From contig JBBHKE010000861.1 in NCBI GenBank assembly GCA_037447655.1, positions 98,081 to 162,080 on the forward strand: a stretch of 64,000 nucleotides of DNA. The letters run 5' to 3'. The translations under genes were made by a program, and so were the position numbers. Below are positions 11,228 to 22,216 of this stretch, one piece after another. Origin of the DNA: Zygnema cylindricum (taxonomy: Eukaryota; Streptophyta; Zygnematophyceae; Zygnematales; Zygnemataceae). Position 1 is the first letter of the stretch. Each line of letters begins with the position of its first letter. A model generated the notes under the pieces. That model made no database searches, was not told the DNA's origin, and saw only the letters and a program-made list of their open reading frames with translations.

Positions 11228-12607
11228 AGATGGGTGCATCAGGTGAAACTATCAATTATAAAACAAGATTAGTCGCTAAAGGTTTTCACAAAAGAAAGGT
11301 ATAGATTATACAGAGACATATGGACCTGTAGCTAAGTTTGATAGTTTAAAGATGATTATTGCGATTAATATTGCTTAGAGAAAGCATATCCACCAAATAG
11401 ATGTGGAAACTATTTTTCTAAATGGAGAATTGGAAGAAGAAATTTTTATGAAGATTCTAGGAGTTTCGGGCAAACTTGACATGTGTGGAAGTTGATAAAG
11501 TCGCTCTATGGACTTAAGCAAGCACCAATGACTTGGAATACTCGTTTTCATCAAATAATTTTGGATTTTGGCTTTGTTTGTATATTTTCATATTAAGGTG
11601 TTTATGTGAAAGGATGAGTTTGATCAAATTGTTTTCAATGTGTATTTTGGTGATTTTTATATGATTGTAGATAGTCTTGAAATGATTTAAGAATTGAAAT
11701 GCATTTTTAGTAAATTCTTCAAACTTACAGACTTAGGAAAAGCTAGGTACATTCTTAGTATTGAAGTGATAAAATATGAGTTTGGTTCCTTCAAACTTAG
11801 TCAGAAAAAATATTGTATGGAAGTCATAGCTAGGTTCTCTATGTTGAATGTTAAGCCATTGAGTACACCTTTCTATCTTAGAGTTCAGTTGAGTAAAGCA
11901 AAAAGTGAGCCAACAATTGATGTACCTTATAAAGATGCAGTTGTTTGTTTGATGTAACTTAGTGTAAGAACTAGACGTGATGTTTTAGCAGCTGTTAGCG
12001 TTGTGAGTAAATATTGTCAAGCACCTAAAAATTGTCATTGGGAGAGTGCTAAAGGATTTTTAGATATTTTGTTGGAACCTTAAGTTATGGTTTAGTTCAT
12101 AAGGCAGATTCAGAGCTAGATTGTTTTCGATATTGCGATTCCGATTGGGGTGTAGACTTCGACACGGGAAAGTCAACCTCTGGTTAAGCTTTCATCTTAT
12201 GTGGAGGTGCAATTTTATGGTGTTCGATAATTCAACCTACGGTGGCCTTGAGTTTGATGGAGATCGAATATATGGCGGCTTGCTATGATGCCAAAGCTTC
12301 AATTCGGTTAAAAGAAATGTTGAGTGAGTTCGGAATTATTATTAAGTGCATAAAGTTGTTTTCAGATAGTATGTCAAGCATTGCATTGGCTAAGACTCTA
12401 ATGTTTCATAAGAGGACTAAGCACATTAGGATTTAGTGGTATTTTTAAAGTGACTAAGTAAATGTTGGTGAGGTAGAGTTCTTTTTTGTGCCAACGGGCA
12501 TGTTAACAAAGGTTGTTATGCATGATGTCTTTGTGAGAGGAAGGCCTAGATTAGGATTATTTTGAGTTTTTTTAAAATTTAGTATAGATTCAACATTGAG
12601 AGGGGGA
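11228..12607 (+). pseudogene. Copia A, right part: reverse transcriptase and RNase H
   Basis: Continues the RT frame broken at 5269, giving K-M-G-A-S-G-E then the L-V-A-K-G-F region. Recognisable blocks are H-Q-I-D-V-E-T (11392), G-L-K-Q-A-P (11512), a degraded catalytic box reading Y-F-G-D instead of Y-V-D-D (about 11643), Y-I-L-S-I-E-V (11750), and RNase H with E-I-E-Y-M-A-A (12258), F-S-D-S-M-S (12360) and H-K-R-T-K-H-I-R-I (12408). Many stops and frameshifts separate these blocks. Loss of the first RT aspartate shows it is dead independently of the nested insertion. The polypurine tract is at 12598-12607. Confidence 0.85.
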
Positions 12608-12608
12608 T

Positions 12609-13261
12609 TGTTAGGATTTACAATAGTTGAATCTATGTTTACATAATGCAGGTTTATAGTTAGTGTGGATTTAGATTTGGTAGTGCGTTGGTTCGCGGAT
12701 TTGGTTTTGTTTCATTTATTTTTGATTTAGTATTTCGTGCGAGTACGTTTGAAGTATACACGATTAGATTTGATTCGATTTGATTTGTTTAGTTTCGTTT
12801 GAATTTTAGATTAGTACTCCAGGAAGTTTCGTTTTGTGCGTTGTACGTCTAGTAGTTTCGTTTTGTGTAAGTTTGTCGTACATGACTTTGTCAATTTCGT
12901 TTCTAGTGTTTTCATTTTGCGTTGTACCATATTTGCGTCTAATTACATTGTGACGCTTCTAGAAATAGTGTTCTAGATTTTTTCAGTGGTTAAGTTAAAA
13001 AGCCACCGTGTGAGTGTGGTAGAATCAATTTAGGAAGAAAATCAATATTCAATTAAAGAATAATGAATTAAGAGAAGTGTAATGTTTGAGTTAAGGATAG
13101 AGTTAATATGAGTTTATTTTATTGAGTATTCAATTTGTCTCTATCTTGGATTATGAGTTTTCAATGTGTTTATAATGTTTGATTTGTTTTTCCTGTTTCG
13201 CTTCCGCATTGAGAGATATAAGTATTTATGAGCGTATTCCCATTGACTTTTATTCCTATCA
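12609..13261 (+). repeat. Copia A 3' LTR
   Basis: Begins TGTTAGGATTTAC after a GAGAGGGGGA polypurine tract and appears to end TCCTATCA at 13261, so it has TG...CA ends and about 653 bp. The right boundary is inferred from the CA and its likeness to the copia B LTR end, since no 5' LTR survives for comparison. Confidence 0.7.
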
Positions 13262-14785
13262 GGGTGTAGTTCGGGCGCAAACTAGAATTAATAATAGTGA
13301 CTAAAAAGCACAAACTGAGTTTTCACTTACTTGGCGTACAGAGAAAATGTACCCGGTGGTAGGTTCGTACATTATGGTACGGTATTAATCGGAGGATGGT
13401 GTCAATCGATCTGGATTTGAAGCGCCTCTTGTACCTTGGTCACTAAAACATGGAAACGCCCAAGACTATTGCATCAATGATGAGCATGATTACTTCCTGA
13501 TAACTTCTTCAACAGTTCATAAACAAAGCTCATGTTATCAACCGCATATAGAAAGTACTTTATAACTTAAACAGAAATGGTTTCTCAAATGCCCACATGG
13601 ATTATCCTAAATAACATGCTACAACTAGAGACCATTACTCTTATTCAACGCTCTCTCTCTCTTTCACAATAATTTTGAAGGCCTACATTTCTGGTCCCTA
13701 CTTTTGATGTCTTTTGTTTGCAAGGCACTAAGAATATATACAATTGTGAGCCACTTGTAACTAACAAAACGATAAATGCGCAAATTATGTAATAAGTCAA
13801 CCTAATCTTTCATGACTTTTAAATTGGGTTTTTTTCAATTACGGTACTTTTTGTATATACATCTACGAATTGTTACGTCCGTCTATTTGTCGTTTTAAAA
13901 TCCGCAGCAGGACTACCAACAGTCCAACACAATTGTGTGCGCCGTCATTTCCGCCAAATGTTTTGGTGGTACAGTTTAATCGTTGACTCGAAGAGGTCGC
14001 GGGGACCACTTTCCGAATGTCCTCGCGCCAAAAGTCTAAATTCGTACTTGCGGCGGTCAACGAGGATGCCGCCGGTCATCCAGACACCTCTGTATCCGAT
14101 CCGCTGTGTAGTTTATTACACGGTTTTGTACTTTCGATTCGTTCGTACTGTTGTAAGTAATCCACGCGGTACTGTACTTCCCGAATGGTATCGCGCCACG
14201 CCTCGCGCCTCACGACACACGGTTGGCGCTTTCTCGCCCACTTTCCGTAATGCTGATTTCGCCCACACTGAAACAATGTGGTTTGCACGTAATACCATAC
14301 TACCGAATATTTCGTTTCGTGCGATCTTTAAAATGTTAAACTCGATCATAAAATGTTAAACTCACGATGTACAATTTTAGTACCCGTTACCACACTGAAT
14401 GAAGTAATTGTGCACGCACACTTAAGGTGCTTCCCCATGTGCCAAAAGTAATGGTTTTTTTTCTGTCGTGCTCCTTAAATACTTAGCGCCCTATCGATCA
14501 AATCTACAGCCGTATGACGAAAGTGAAAAAATGAAAATTGAGTGATCATCAAACTTAGAATTTACTACATATTACAGTCTTGTGTTTTTCGACCCACGGC
14601 CACGTCATGCCACACCATTTCCAAGCTTTACTTTATAACATATTGGAGATGTGTTTTAAAGTAAAGTATCATCCAACTATAAATAGGAAAATAAATTTGT
14701 ACGTTTCAGACGATTTCAAACACTTTAGACAAGGAAACATTTACGATATTTTTTTTGTCCGTTTGCATTTACTAAGATTGTTTTT
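13262..14785. other. Unassigned intergenic DNA
   Basis: No gene or element recognised. There is a short CT microsatellite at about 13642-13663 and a GC-richer block at 13880-14280 with frames on both strands that resemble no family I know. Confidence 0.6.
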
Positions 14786-14805
14786 TTAGGGAATAGTAAA
14801 TCAAT

Positions 14806-14820
14806 GCCCGTTACACGGGC
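14806..14820 (-). other. Candidate Helitron 3'-end hairpin
   Basis: GCCCGT-TAC-ACGGGC forms a perfect 6-bp stem. On the element's strand it lies downstream of the helicase stop, where Helitrons carry a GC-rich palindrome shortly before the CTRR end. The following CTAA (about 14786-14789) is a candidate terminus, but the next base is A rather than the usual T, so the exact end is unsure. Confidence 0.55.
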
Positions 14821-15346
14821 AAAGGTCGTGTTGTGTGTGTTTAAGGTTGTATAGATTTTTTGTATTCTATATATTTGGGAACAAAAACAGGTGGGTTTTT
14901 TGATGAACTATACAAATGTAAATCATATATGGGAATAACAACCATAAGGTGTTTTGATTTACAACACAAATATAGACAATTTTAAATCGAGAGAATGTCC
15001 CACGTAAGATGTCATTCTGTGCAAACAAACATGTTTTGAAGTTCATAATCATATTTAGTCTACTTCACAACAGGAATATTGTAGTTGAGATTTAATGGGT
15101 TTATTGATGACTGAGTGTCACCTTTGTAATAACGTTCAATGGTGTGTGGCTCTAGCAATTTCAACAGACTAACTATACTTAACTAATAATTCTCCGCCCA
15201 TATCTATGTGTAACTGTCAAAAGCAAATGTTTATTTTTAGCTACAGATTTCATGTTGGTGTGTTTTATAACACAATATGATTTTGAAATCATAACCTTAG
15301 CATATCATTTGTCTACTTGTGTCACTTATAATTCAACTAATGTACA

Positions 15347-17784
15347 CTATGCATTAATAACACTTTTGTAAACAACATTCTTCGTATACTTTCCGTTTTC
15401 ATCCTCAAGTATCGGTTCTTCAATTAACACTTTTATATTGGCGCGTGAATTGACGCTCGACAACGCCACATATAGTTGTCCGTGTGCAAACACTGATAAG
15501 GGAAAATACAGACCCAAGTGGTGTATTGACTCTCCCTGTGCTTTGTTGATTGTCATAGCAAATCCTACTTGTAGTGGAAATTGTCGCCGTTTGATTTGGA
15601 ATGGCAAAGTTTTTTCGTTGCTAATCATCGGTATACGCGGAATGAAAATTTCGGTGTTTCGTGCAACACTTGTCAGTATTTCTGCGTGAATGCAGTTTTT
15701 GGTAAGACCCATCACTCGGAGTTTGGTTCCATTACAAAGTCCCCTTTCACCGTTGATATTACGCAGTAAAATGATTGGTGTACCTGTTTCACATTGATAA
15801 ATGTTAATTAATATGAATTCAATATCAGATTATAAGCTTTTTGTTAATATGATTTAAATTATTGAAATTACAGATTGTGGTTTGGATTGATATGCATATT
15901 GTTTAAACAGATAAATAACCATGTGAACTTGCATTAATTTGATTTATATTAAAGAATGTGTAATAAATATATAATTATATTCAAGTTAATTTTGATTTAA
16001 TCATAGGCATTATGGATTGTGGGTAATTCATTATATAAATTTTCATATTGATATTTAGGGACTTAAATAACTGTGTGATAAATAAGTGTTTGAGAATAAT
16101 TCATGCACCTGTTTTTAGTTTGAGGTTGTGCCGTGGGATGCCACAAATTTTTAAAGAGTTGAGGAAGTCTTGTGGCAACAATAATTGTTGATCTCTTCGA
16201 TCTCCACTGAGTCTACAGAAATGTATTCATGCTCTTGTTCTGGTATTTTCCTCATCACCAAGTCGTTGACGATGTTAACATCCACATTGCGAGGAGATAG
16301 TATAGCACGATCTGAGAAGTATCCATCGTGAATGCATTGCGTTGCTACGTTTGGAAAGGTGCATTAAATGAGGTTCTCCAAGTTTGTATTTGTGTCATTG
16401 CTTCTATGTAGCACTATATCTTTTAGAAGCTTTATGTACTCTAGTGATAACTATGGGTGTGATTTGTGTCCCCCCTCCCCAACTTGAAGCAAGAAGTCGG
16501 CGAATTCCTGGAGTGTTGAGGCTGCAATGTCATCTTGAGTTGTGCGAACACGCATATTTATTTTCAGACGAAGTTGTTTAAATTTTTTCCATAAGGGGCT
16601 GTTTTTAACGCATGCTGCGATGATTTGAGCATCTGTGGCTTTTTGAATAACTGGGAGGCATTGACGAAAGTCGCCAGCTATGAGAAACACTACATTCCCA
16701 AATGGTTTTTGATCTCATCGTAAATCTTGCAATGTTCCATCCTCTACCTCAAGTAGATGTCGATGAGACATAGAAACTTCATCCCAAACGTTAGAAAGGT
16801 TTGACGTAATAGCCCTGCAAGATTTGATTAAGAAGAGGTATTGCATGTAGATTGAGTATATATATCTAAAGAAAGCTTAAATCTTGAGTGCGGTGTCTTT
16901 CCTCTTGTCAATAACAATGGAGCTATACCACTTGCAGCAACGGCGATAGCTATTTTGTCGTTAGTACGCAGTTTTGCCAAAATCTTCTCTATGACAAATG
17001 ACTTTCCTGTCCCTCGTGGTCCATCAAGAAAGAAGCAAGTTTCGGCCTTTGAAGTATCTTGTATTGCATTTGTAACTTCGTCATATACTTTTTTTTGTTC
17101 CACATTGAGTGTGGTGAAAGATGATAGCACTCGTGTCATGTCTTCAAGATTGTAGGATTTTTCGGCGTCTATTAATGGATTTTGTTTTTGTGTTTGACGA
17201 ATAAGTTGCTCCAAAAAGCTTGACAATTGGGGTAGAGTTGGATTATCTGTAAGCGATTTACCGACCCCACGTAGGAATTGTTTGATGTTTCGCGCAATTT
17301 TTATAGTGGATATCCTTAGACATATCTTTAAAGTGTTTTGCCCATTATGATTTTGCGGATTGAAGATTAGCACAGAGGAGGATTGTGGCTAATAGGTGTC
17401 GGAGTTGTTTTGGCATTTGGAATGATACCACTTCTTCCATGCATTTTTCCCACTCTACATCATCATCGCGAAGTCCCATTGCACTTCCAGCTTCGGCAAA
17501 TGTGGCATATTCGACACCTTGACAGTACACAAATCTTTGAATGACAATGGTCCTCGTGGATAGCAAAGTAACAAACGCAGGTAATGACGTTCGGGTTCAA
17601 CTGGTGAGCGGGTAACCATTCTCCCTATAACACTTTGATTAACTCTTGCTCGCATTTGCCAATATTTATTTTTCTTAATGTAATGTTTAGGGATTTCCGG
17701 ATAAAAAAAGGAACGTGCGGTGTCATCATTGGCACATAAGTCGAAAATACTTGTAAGTTTTGTAGACGAAGCACGATTCAAAAC
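15347..17784 (-). pseudogene. Helitron Pif1-type helicase, C-terminal half
   Basis: Reading leftward from 17784: a linker with I-F-D-L-C and L-L-L-C-Y-P-R-G-P-L-S-F-K-D-L typical of the Rep-to-helicase join. Then Walker A G-P-R-G-T-G-K-S (about 16998-17022), a Walker B-like W-D-E-V-S-M-S-H (about 16770), motif III A-G-D-F-R-Q-C-L-P-V-I (about 16670) and R-A-I-L-S-P (about 16300). After an intron come L-L-R-N-I-N-G-E-R-G-L-C-N-G-T and the terminal motif T-I-N-K-A-Q-G-E-S-I (about 15545), ending in N-V-V-Y-K-S-V at 15347. A stop near 16717 and a frameshift near 16200 inactivate it. The enzyme would unwind DNA during rolling-circle transposition. Confidence 0.85.
15784..16108 (-). other. Intron in the Helitron helicase
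   Basis: AT-rich 325-bp segment between the coding blocks for L-K-L-K-T and G-T-P-I-I-L-L-R-N. On the minus strand it begins with GT after AAAACAG and ends with AG before GTACACC. Joining the exons in phase 1 restores the conserved helicase sequence across the junction. Confidence 0.75.
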
Positions 17785-17998
17785 TTTTGAAATTGATGTA
17801 TTTTCTAGGTTTGTATTGGAAAACTAAATAGAGTAAGGTAGCAAAGGCAGCCTGCTTCTCGCTCAAACTCTCCAGTCCCCATACTTGTTGCAATCACTGA
17901 AGACCGGAGAGAGAGCTAGAGCCATGGCTGTCTATAATGTCCATGGAGACAGAGAATAGGCTAATATTTAGTTTGTACCAAAACACTAGCCATCGGAG

Positions 17999-18232
17999 CA
18001 AGGATTTGATCCTAGTACCTACAAGCCATTTACGTACAAACGTTAGCTTTAGCCATTATACCAATCAACGTTGAGAAGAAGTGGGTACAATAGGTATTTA
18101 AAAGCGTTCAGATAGAGAATTGCCAGAAAAATTGACAAATAACTAAAAGCTACTCTAGACCTGTTTTGAACCTAGGTCTATGGGAATTTTTAGTAGCGAT
18201 ACGCCTTATCCACTAAGGCATTATCGATACGA
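17999..18232 (-). other. Two antisense tRNA-like modules in solo LTR 1
   Basis: On the minus strand, 18232-18161 has an A-box-like GCCTTAGTGGATAAGGC followed by GGTTCAAAAC, and 18065-17999 has TATAATGGCTAAAGC followed by GGATCAAATCC. The spacing and motifs match the A and B boxes of tRNA genes. Neither folds into a full cloverleaf with a paired acceptor stem by eye, so they are tRNA-derived or tRNA-like rather than tRNA genes. Confidence 0.6.
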
Positions 18233-18659
18233 TGACGGGTTTCAAAGATAATTAAAGAATAACGTAATAGCTATTTAACACCAGACTAACGAAGAGGAAC
18301 AATTCATGCATCTACGCAAATTTGAACCGTGTAAAATATGTTTTGATCGAACGGCCGGCATTGAAGCCGCCACATGAAGTGAGCTTTTGGCGGCATTCGG
18401 AGATAGCGTCACGCGGTGCTACGTGGCGTCACACTATTTGGTACCGGAGAAGATGTGAGGAGGAACCATGGCTCCCGATTTGACAAGTGTCACTTTGTAG
18501 AACATGTTGTACAATGGCCGTACAATAAGTATATCTCCCATTGTACCTTCTTGTACTATATAGTGTTCTTATTAGACTAGGGTTTAGTAGTAGGTAGTCG
18601 TGAGTAGGCAGACCAAGACTTAGTGATATTTAGGTACCTCTTTCTAAGAGAGCTTGTAA

Positions 18660-18798
18660 CTATAAAGGTTATCTTTGACCAACCATAACTTAATGCTCGG
18701 GTGAGCAAATTCACTGATTTTTTTTGCTACGGACTCAGGGGAGTCTAGGCTACACAGGGGTGTAGTCGGTCAGAGATGTTTGCGTGCCAGGGTGGCAC
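18660..18798 (+). promoter_or_regulatory. Solo LTR 1 TATA box and leader stem-loops
   Basis: CTATAAAGG (18660-18668) is at the position of TATA boxes in the related LTRs. Downstream are three stem-loops: GGACTC-AGGG-GAGTCT (18731-18746), CTACAC-AGGG-GTGTAG (18750-18765) and GTGCCA-GGG-TGGCAC (18784-18798). The same three occur in most of the other LTRs with compensating changes, so they are likely RNA structures of the transcript leader. Confidence 0.65.
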
Positions 18799-19041
18799 TT
18801 ATTCAGTGGGAAAGTCAAAGTGGGGAATATCGTCCAAAACACATATTCAAGCTTTGCATTCTGTGGTGGAACTGAGCACACAAAAGGTCTTCTCTTCACA
18901 GGGGTGAAGTTATATTGGGGTTTTGATTGTTAAGGGATCATTCATATGGGTTTATATCAACTTGGAGTCGGCACTATCTAGATTAGCTTCTTTTGGATCT
19001 GCGAATTCTGTGGGCAATGGAGCCCATAGAATTTCAAAAAC

Positions 19042-20400
19042 TGTTGACGCATTTTCCGTTGCATGCTCTTGGGGACACACGTCTTCCATTTGTCATTTTC
19101 AAACCAAAATGCCACCCGAGTTTACCATATGGAAATAGAAATGGGAATTGGAGTGGGTCAAATAATGCATGTGACTCGAATATGGGCATCATTCGATTGC
19201 CTCCTTTTATATTCAAAACTATGTCTCTTCTTTCAGTATTTTCTATTGGGTTAACCAAAATTGTTGCCACTTCTTCTGCTTGTGGTCGATTGTAACAGCG
19301 TTGGTCTAAATTGTGAACATTGTTCTTTAGTATTAAGCGTAATTCAGGGGCTTCATGGATTCGTTCTCCGGCTGAAATAAATTGTTGCGCCAAAGGGTTG
19401 TGTGTTTTCATCGTATTCTGAATCATTGTCACTACATCGTGGTCTAATCTATCCATAATACTCATTCGCCTGTTTACTTGCGTCTCCATTAATGCGTCAA
19501 ATACGTAGACTCGTGCAAACGCAGCTTGATTTTATTGGGGCAACAGTTGACCTATTCGATGACATATGGTTATTTGAATACGGAAATTGAAAGGGCCATT
19601 ACTTGCTCCAATCAATTGGTCGTTGAGAGGGAGTGTTGTGGATGCACCAAGTGATGTAAACGAAAACACCATGTTGTATGAACGGATTTTATTCAACAAA
19701 TTAGCATTACTATACAAAGTTAAAAGCTCCGAAAAAGTCGTTTCATATGAAGCAAGTTGTACTTTGCCAAGTACACAACAAACTCCAGCGGTCTCTCCTG
19801 CCCATTTTTGTGCGTTACAATGAGTGCATGTAATTTCCATATGTGGAAGTCTATGTCGTTCTGGATAAGTGTAATGTTCATGAAGTCCTAAAGCAATTTG
19901 TAGCACCCCTGCACGTCGACGTGTGATACGCTGAAGTTGACGGTCACCTTCTGTGCGTCTTTCAGTGTCACGTTATTCTTTTGTCAAATTTTGTTGTTGT
20001 ACGGTGTGTTGTCAAAATTCAGGCTCGTCGAAGGATTCGTGTGTACATTCGGTGTTGAATTGAATATCATTAGCTTCTTCTCCAGCAGCTTCAGTTCTTT
20101 CATCCTCGTCGAGATGTTGAGCAAAGTGTTATTCGACATGAAAAGTATGTATTTCTGTGGTCCATACCTCATTCTCATTTAACCTTAAGTTCACTGTATG
20201 TTGTGCCTCTACGTCTTGAAGGTTTTTCCTTGCCACCTCATTTCCCGTATTTTCCTTTAGCGCGCGTTTTGCTCGTTTTCTTTCACGATCTTTTTGTAGT
20301 CGCTCCTCACGTTTTTCAGGGGTCTCTTGAGCTCGTTTTTTTGCACGTTCTTGACGTAACCGTGCATTGCGTTGATCACATAGTTCTTTCGTCTATGTGG
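19042..20400 (-). pseudogene. Helitron N-terminal region
   Basis: Reading leftward: an Arg/Lys/Glu-rich stretch (about 20395-20185, with R-E-R-A-K-K-R-A and D-R-E-R-K-R-A-K) typical of the start of plant Helitron ORFs. Then the Helitron-like N-terminal domain with L-P-H-M-E-I-T-C-T-H-C-N-A-Q-K-W and a later C-C (about 19860-19740), then F-P-F-L-F-P-Y-G (about 19150). The frame is broken at 19532/19489 and again before 20178. At 19041 it meets the solo LTR. On the other side the sequence resumes well downstream in the protein, so the Rep nuclease part was lost before or apart from the LTR insertion. Confidence 0.8.
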
Positions 20401-20631
20401 GTCCTACTGCACCCTCATGTCCAGTGTCGTAATTATGTATACAACTTTGAATCTACCCGAATTTCTTTTTCCACTTCTTTTATTGCAAATTATTTTACCC
20501 TTATTTTACCGTTATTTTACCGTTAAAGCAAATATGCAACTATAATCTCCTTACATTTAAAATAAATGATGTTCTTTTAAAGTTGGGTTGGTACATTTTT
20601 TATATTTTTTATGAGAGCTTCTTCATTAAAG

Positions 20632-21869
20632 TGAAATTCTATGGGCTCCATTGCCCACAGAATTTGCAGATCCAAAAGAAGCTTATCTAGATAGTGCCAA
20701 CTCCAAGTTGATATAAACCCAAATGAATGATCCCTTGACAATAAGAACCCCAACACACCTTCACCCCTGTGAAGAGAAGACCTTCTGTGTGCTCAGTTCC
20801 ACCACAGAATGCAAAGCTTGAATATGTGTTTTGGACAATATTCCCCACTTTGACTTTCCCACTGAATAAGTGCCACCCTGACACGCAAAGACTCTGACCG
20901 ACTACACCCCTGTGTAGCTTGGACTCCCTTGAGTCCGCAGCAAAAAGAATCACTGAATTTGCTCACCCGAGCATTAAGTTATGGCTGGTCAAAGATGACC
21001 TTTATAGTTACAAGCTCTTTTAGAGAGAGAGGTACCTAAATATTACTAAGCCTCGGTCTGCCTACTCACGACTACCTACTACTAAACCCTAGTCCAATAG
21101 GAACACTATATAGTACAAGAAGGTACAATGGGCGATGTACTTATTGTACGACCATTGTACGACAAGGTCTACAAGGTGACACCTGTCAAATCGGAAGCCA
21201 TGGTTCCTCCTCCCATCTTCTCCGGTATCAAATAATGTGGCGCCACGTGGCACCGCGTGACGCTATCTCCGTATGCCGCCAAAAGCTCACTTCGCGTGGC
21301 GGCTATAATGCCGGCCGTCCGATCAAAACATATATTACAAGGTTCAGATTCGCGTACATGCAGGAATTGCTCCTTTTGGTTAGTTTGCTGTTAATTAGTT
21401 GTTTTGTTAATGTTTATATATTTATGAAACCATTCACGTGTATCGTTTCGATAACACCTTATTGGTTAAGGCTTACCTCTACAAATGTAACCACAGACTA
21501 TGGTTCAAATCTTGTCTAGAGCAGTTTTTGGTTATTTGTTAGTTTGTTAGAACTCTCTTCTTGTCCAGTTTTATATAACTATTGTACCCTATATATGATA
21601 TCGTTTACTCTAAGCCATAGGCTAAAGCTGACGTCTGTTATAGGATATAGGTACAAGGATCAAGTCCTGGAACTTTCACAACCATTTTGGTACAAACTAC
21701 GAATTACCCTATCCTCTTTAGACAGCCATGGCTCTAGCTCTCTCTCTGGTCTTCAGTGACTGCAACAAGTATGGGGACCGGAGAGAGTTGAGTGAGAAGC
21801 AGTTTGCCTTTGCTGACTTACTCTATTTAATTTTCTAATATAGACCTAGAAAATACATAAATTTCAACA
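20632..21869 (-). mobile_element. Solo copia LTR 2, opposite orientation
   Basis: A 1,238-bp LTR on the minus strand: it starts TGTTGAAATTTATG at 21869 and ends AGAATTTCA at 20632, with TAAAG on both sides (20627-20631 and 21870-21874). Clearly the same subfamily as the LTR at 17785-19036, so a 1.2-kb inverted repeat pair spans the Helitron N-terminal part. It has the TATA box at 20999-21007, hairpins at 20902-20936, and tRNA-like modules at 21451-21516 and 21604-21670. Confidence 0.93.
21451..21670 (+). other. Two tRNA-like modules antisense to solo LTR 2
   Basis: The plus strand carries ACCTTATTGGTTAAGGC with GGTTCAAATC (21451-21516), and TAAGCCATAGGCTAAAGC with GGATCAAGTCC (21604-21670). 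Order and spacing match the modules of solo LTR 1. Both are antisense to the LTR, as in every LTR of this group that keeps its U3. Confidence 0.6.
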
Positions 21870-22216
21870 TAAAGCATTCAAATGTGTACATTTACGATGA
21901 AATAGCTTTATGTGTTCAAAGTGTGACTATAATCTATATGGGAACAACAATCACATCCTGGTTTTACGAACCACACAGACCTACCTTTTTCTTGTTTTCT
22001 TTCACGATCTTTAAACGGGCGTTGTTGTCGTTGTTTTGAGGTTTTTCGCGCGCGCTTGGTAGCTGCTCGTTGTGCATTGTTGCGTTGCGTTGCAGTATTT
22101 TGGGCCGTAGTAGGAGTGTGTATAGCGGTTGATACTCCATGTGGTGGATTAGACCCTGTGTCCACGCATAAAATATGGTATGTACATGTTTTTCGATTCC
22201 TATTGGCATGCCTCAT
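21870..22216 (-). pseudogene. Helitron 5' coding end, basic repeat
   Basis: The minus-strand frame from ATG 22216 has a second Arg/Lys-rich block (Q-R-A-A-T-K-R-A-R-K and K-D-R-E-R-K-Q-E-K, about 22085-21980). It is similar at DNA level to the one at 20395-20255, so the N-terminal basic segment is duplicated. It is separated from the rest of the ORF by solo LTR 2. The true start of the Helitron ORF is uncertain. Confidence 0.6.

Larger units (their letters stand above)
17785..19036 (+). mobile_element. Solo copia LTR 1 (D/E/F/H group), inserted in the Helitron
   Basis: A 1,252-bp LTR beginning TTTTGAAATT (consensus TGTTGAAATT) and ending AGAATTTCA, flanked by AAAAC at 17780-17784 and 19037-19041. 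No internal region is present, so it is the product of LTR-LTR recombination. It carries, in order: CCATGG at 17922, two antisense tRNA-like modules (17999-18065 and 18161-18232), a CACGTG-like G-box area near 18420, a TATA box (18660-18668), leader hairpins (18731-18798), and the terminal 20 nt starting ATGGAG. Same family as the solo LTR at 20632-21869. Confidence 0.93.
14786..22216 (-). mobile_element. Decayed Helitron, split by two solo copia LTRs
   Basis: Minus-strand Rep/helicase pieces run from about 22216 to 15347: an arginine-rich N-terminus, the Helitron-like N-terminal domain with a Cys-rich block, and a Pif1-type helicase. The 3' end is marked by a GC-rich hairpin at 14806-14820 and, on the minus strand, a CTAA about 20 nt beyond, resembling the hairpin plus CTRR end of Helitrons. 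I could not find the 5' TC end on the right. The HUH and two-tyrosine Rep nuclease region is not visible between the N-terminal and helicase parts. Solo LTRs sit at 17785-19036 and 20632-21869, each with its own target duplication. Confidence 0.8.

Noticed and set aside
14076-14359. Overlapping frames on both strands in a GC-richer block
   Set aside because: No family likeness and no start or splice context; frames on both strands are expected from the composition.
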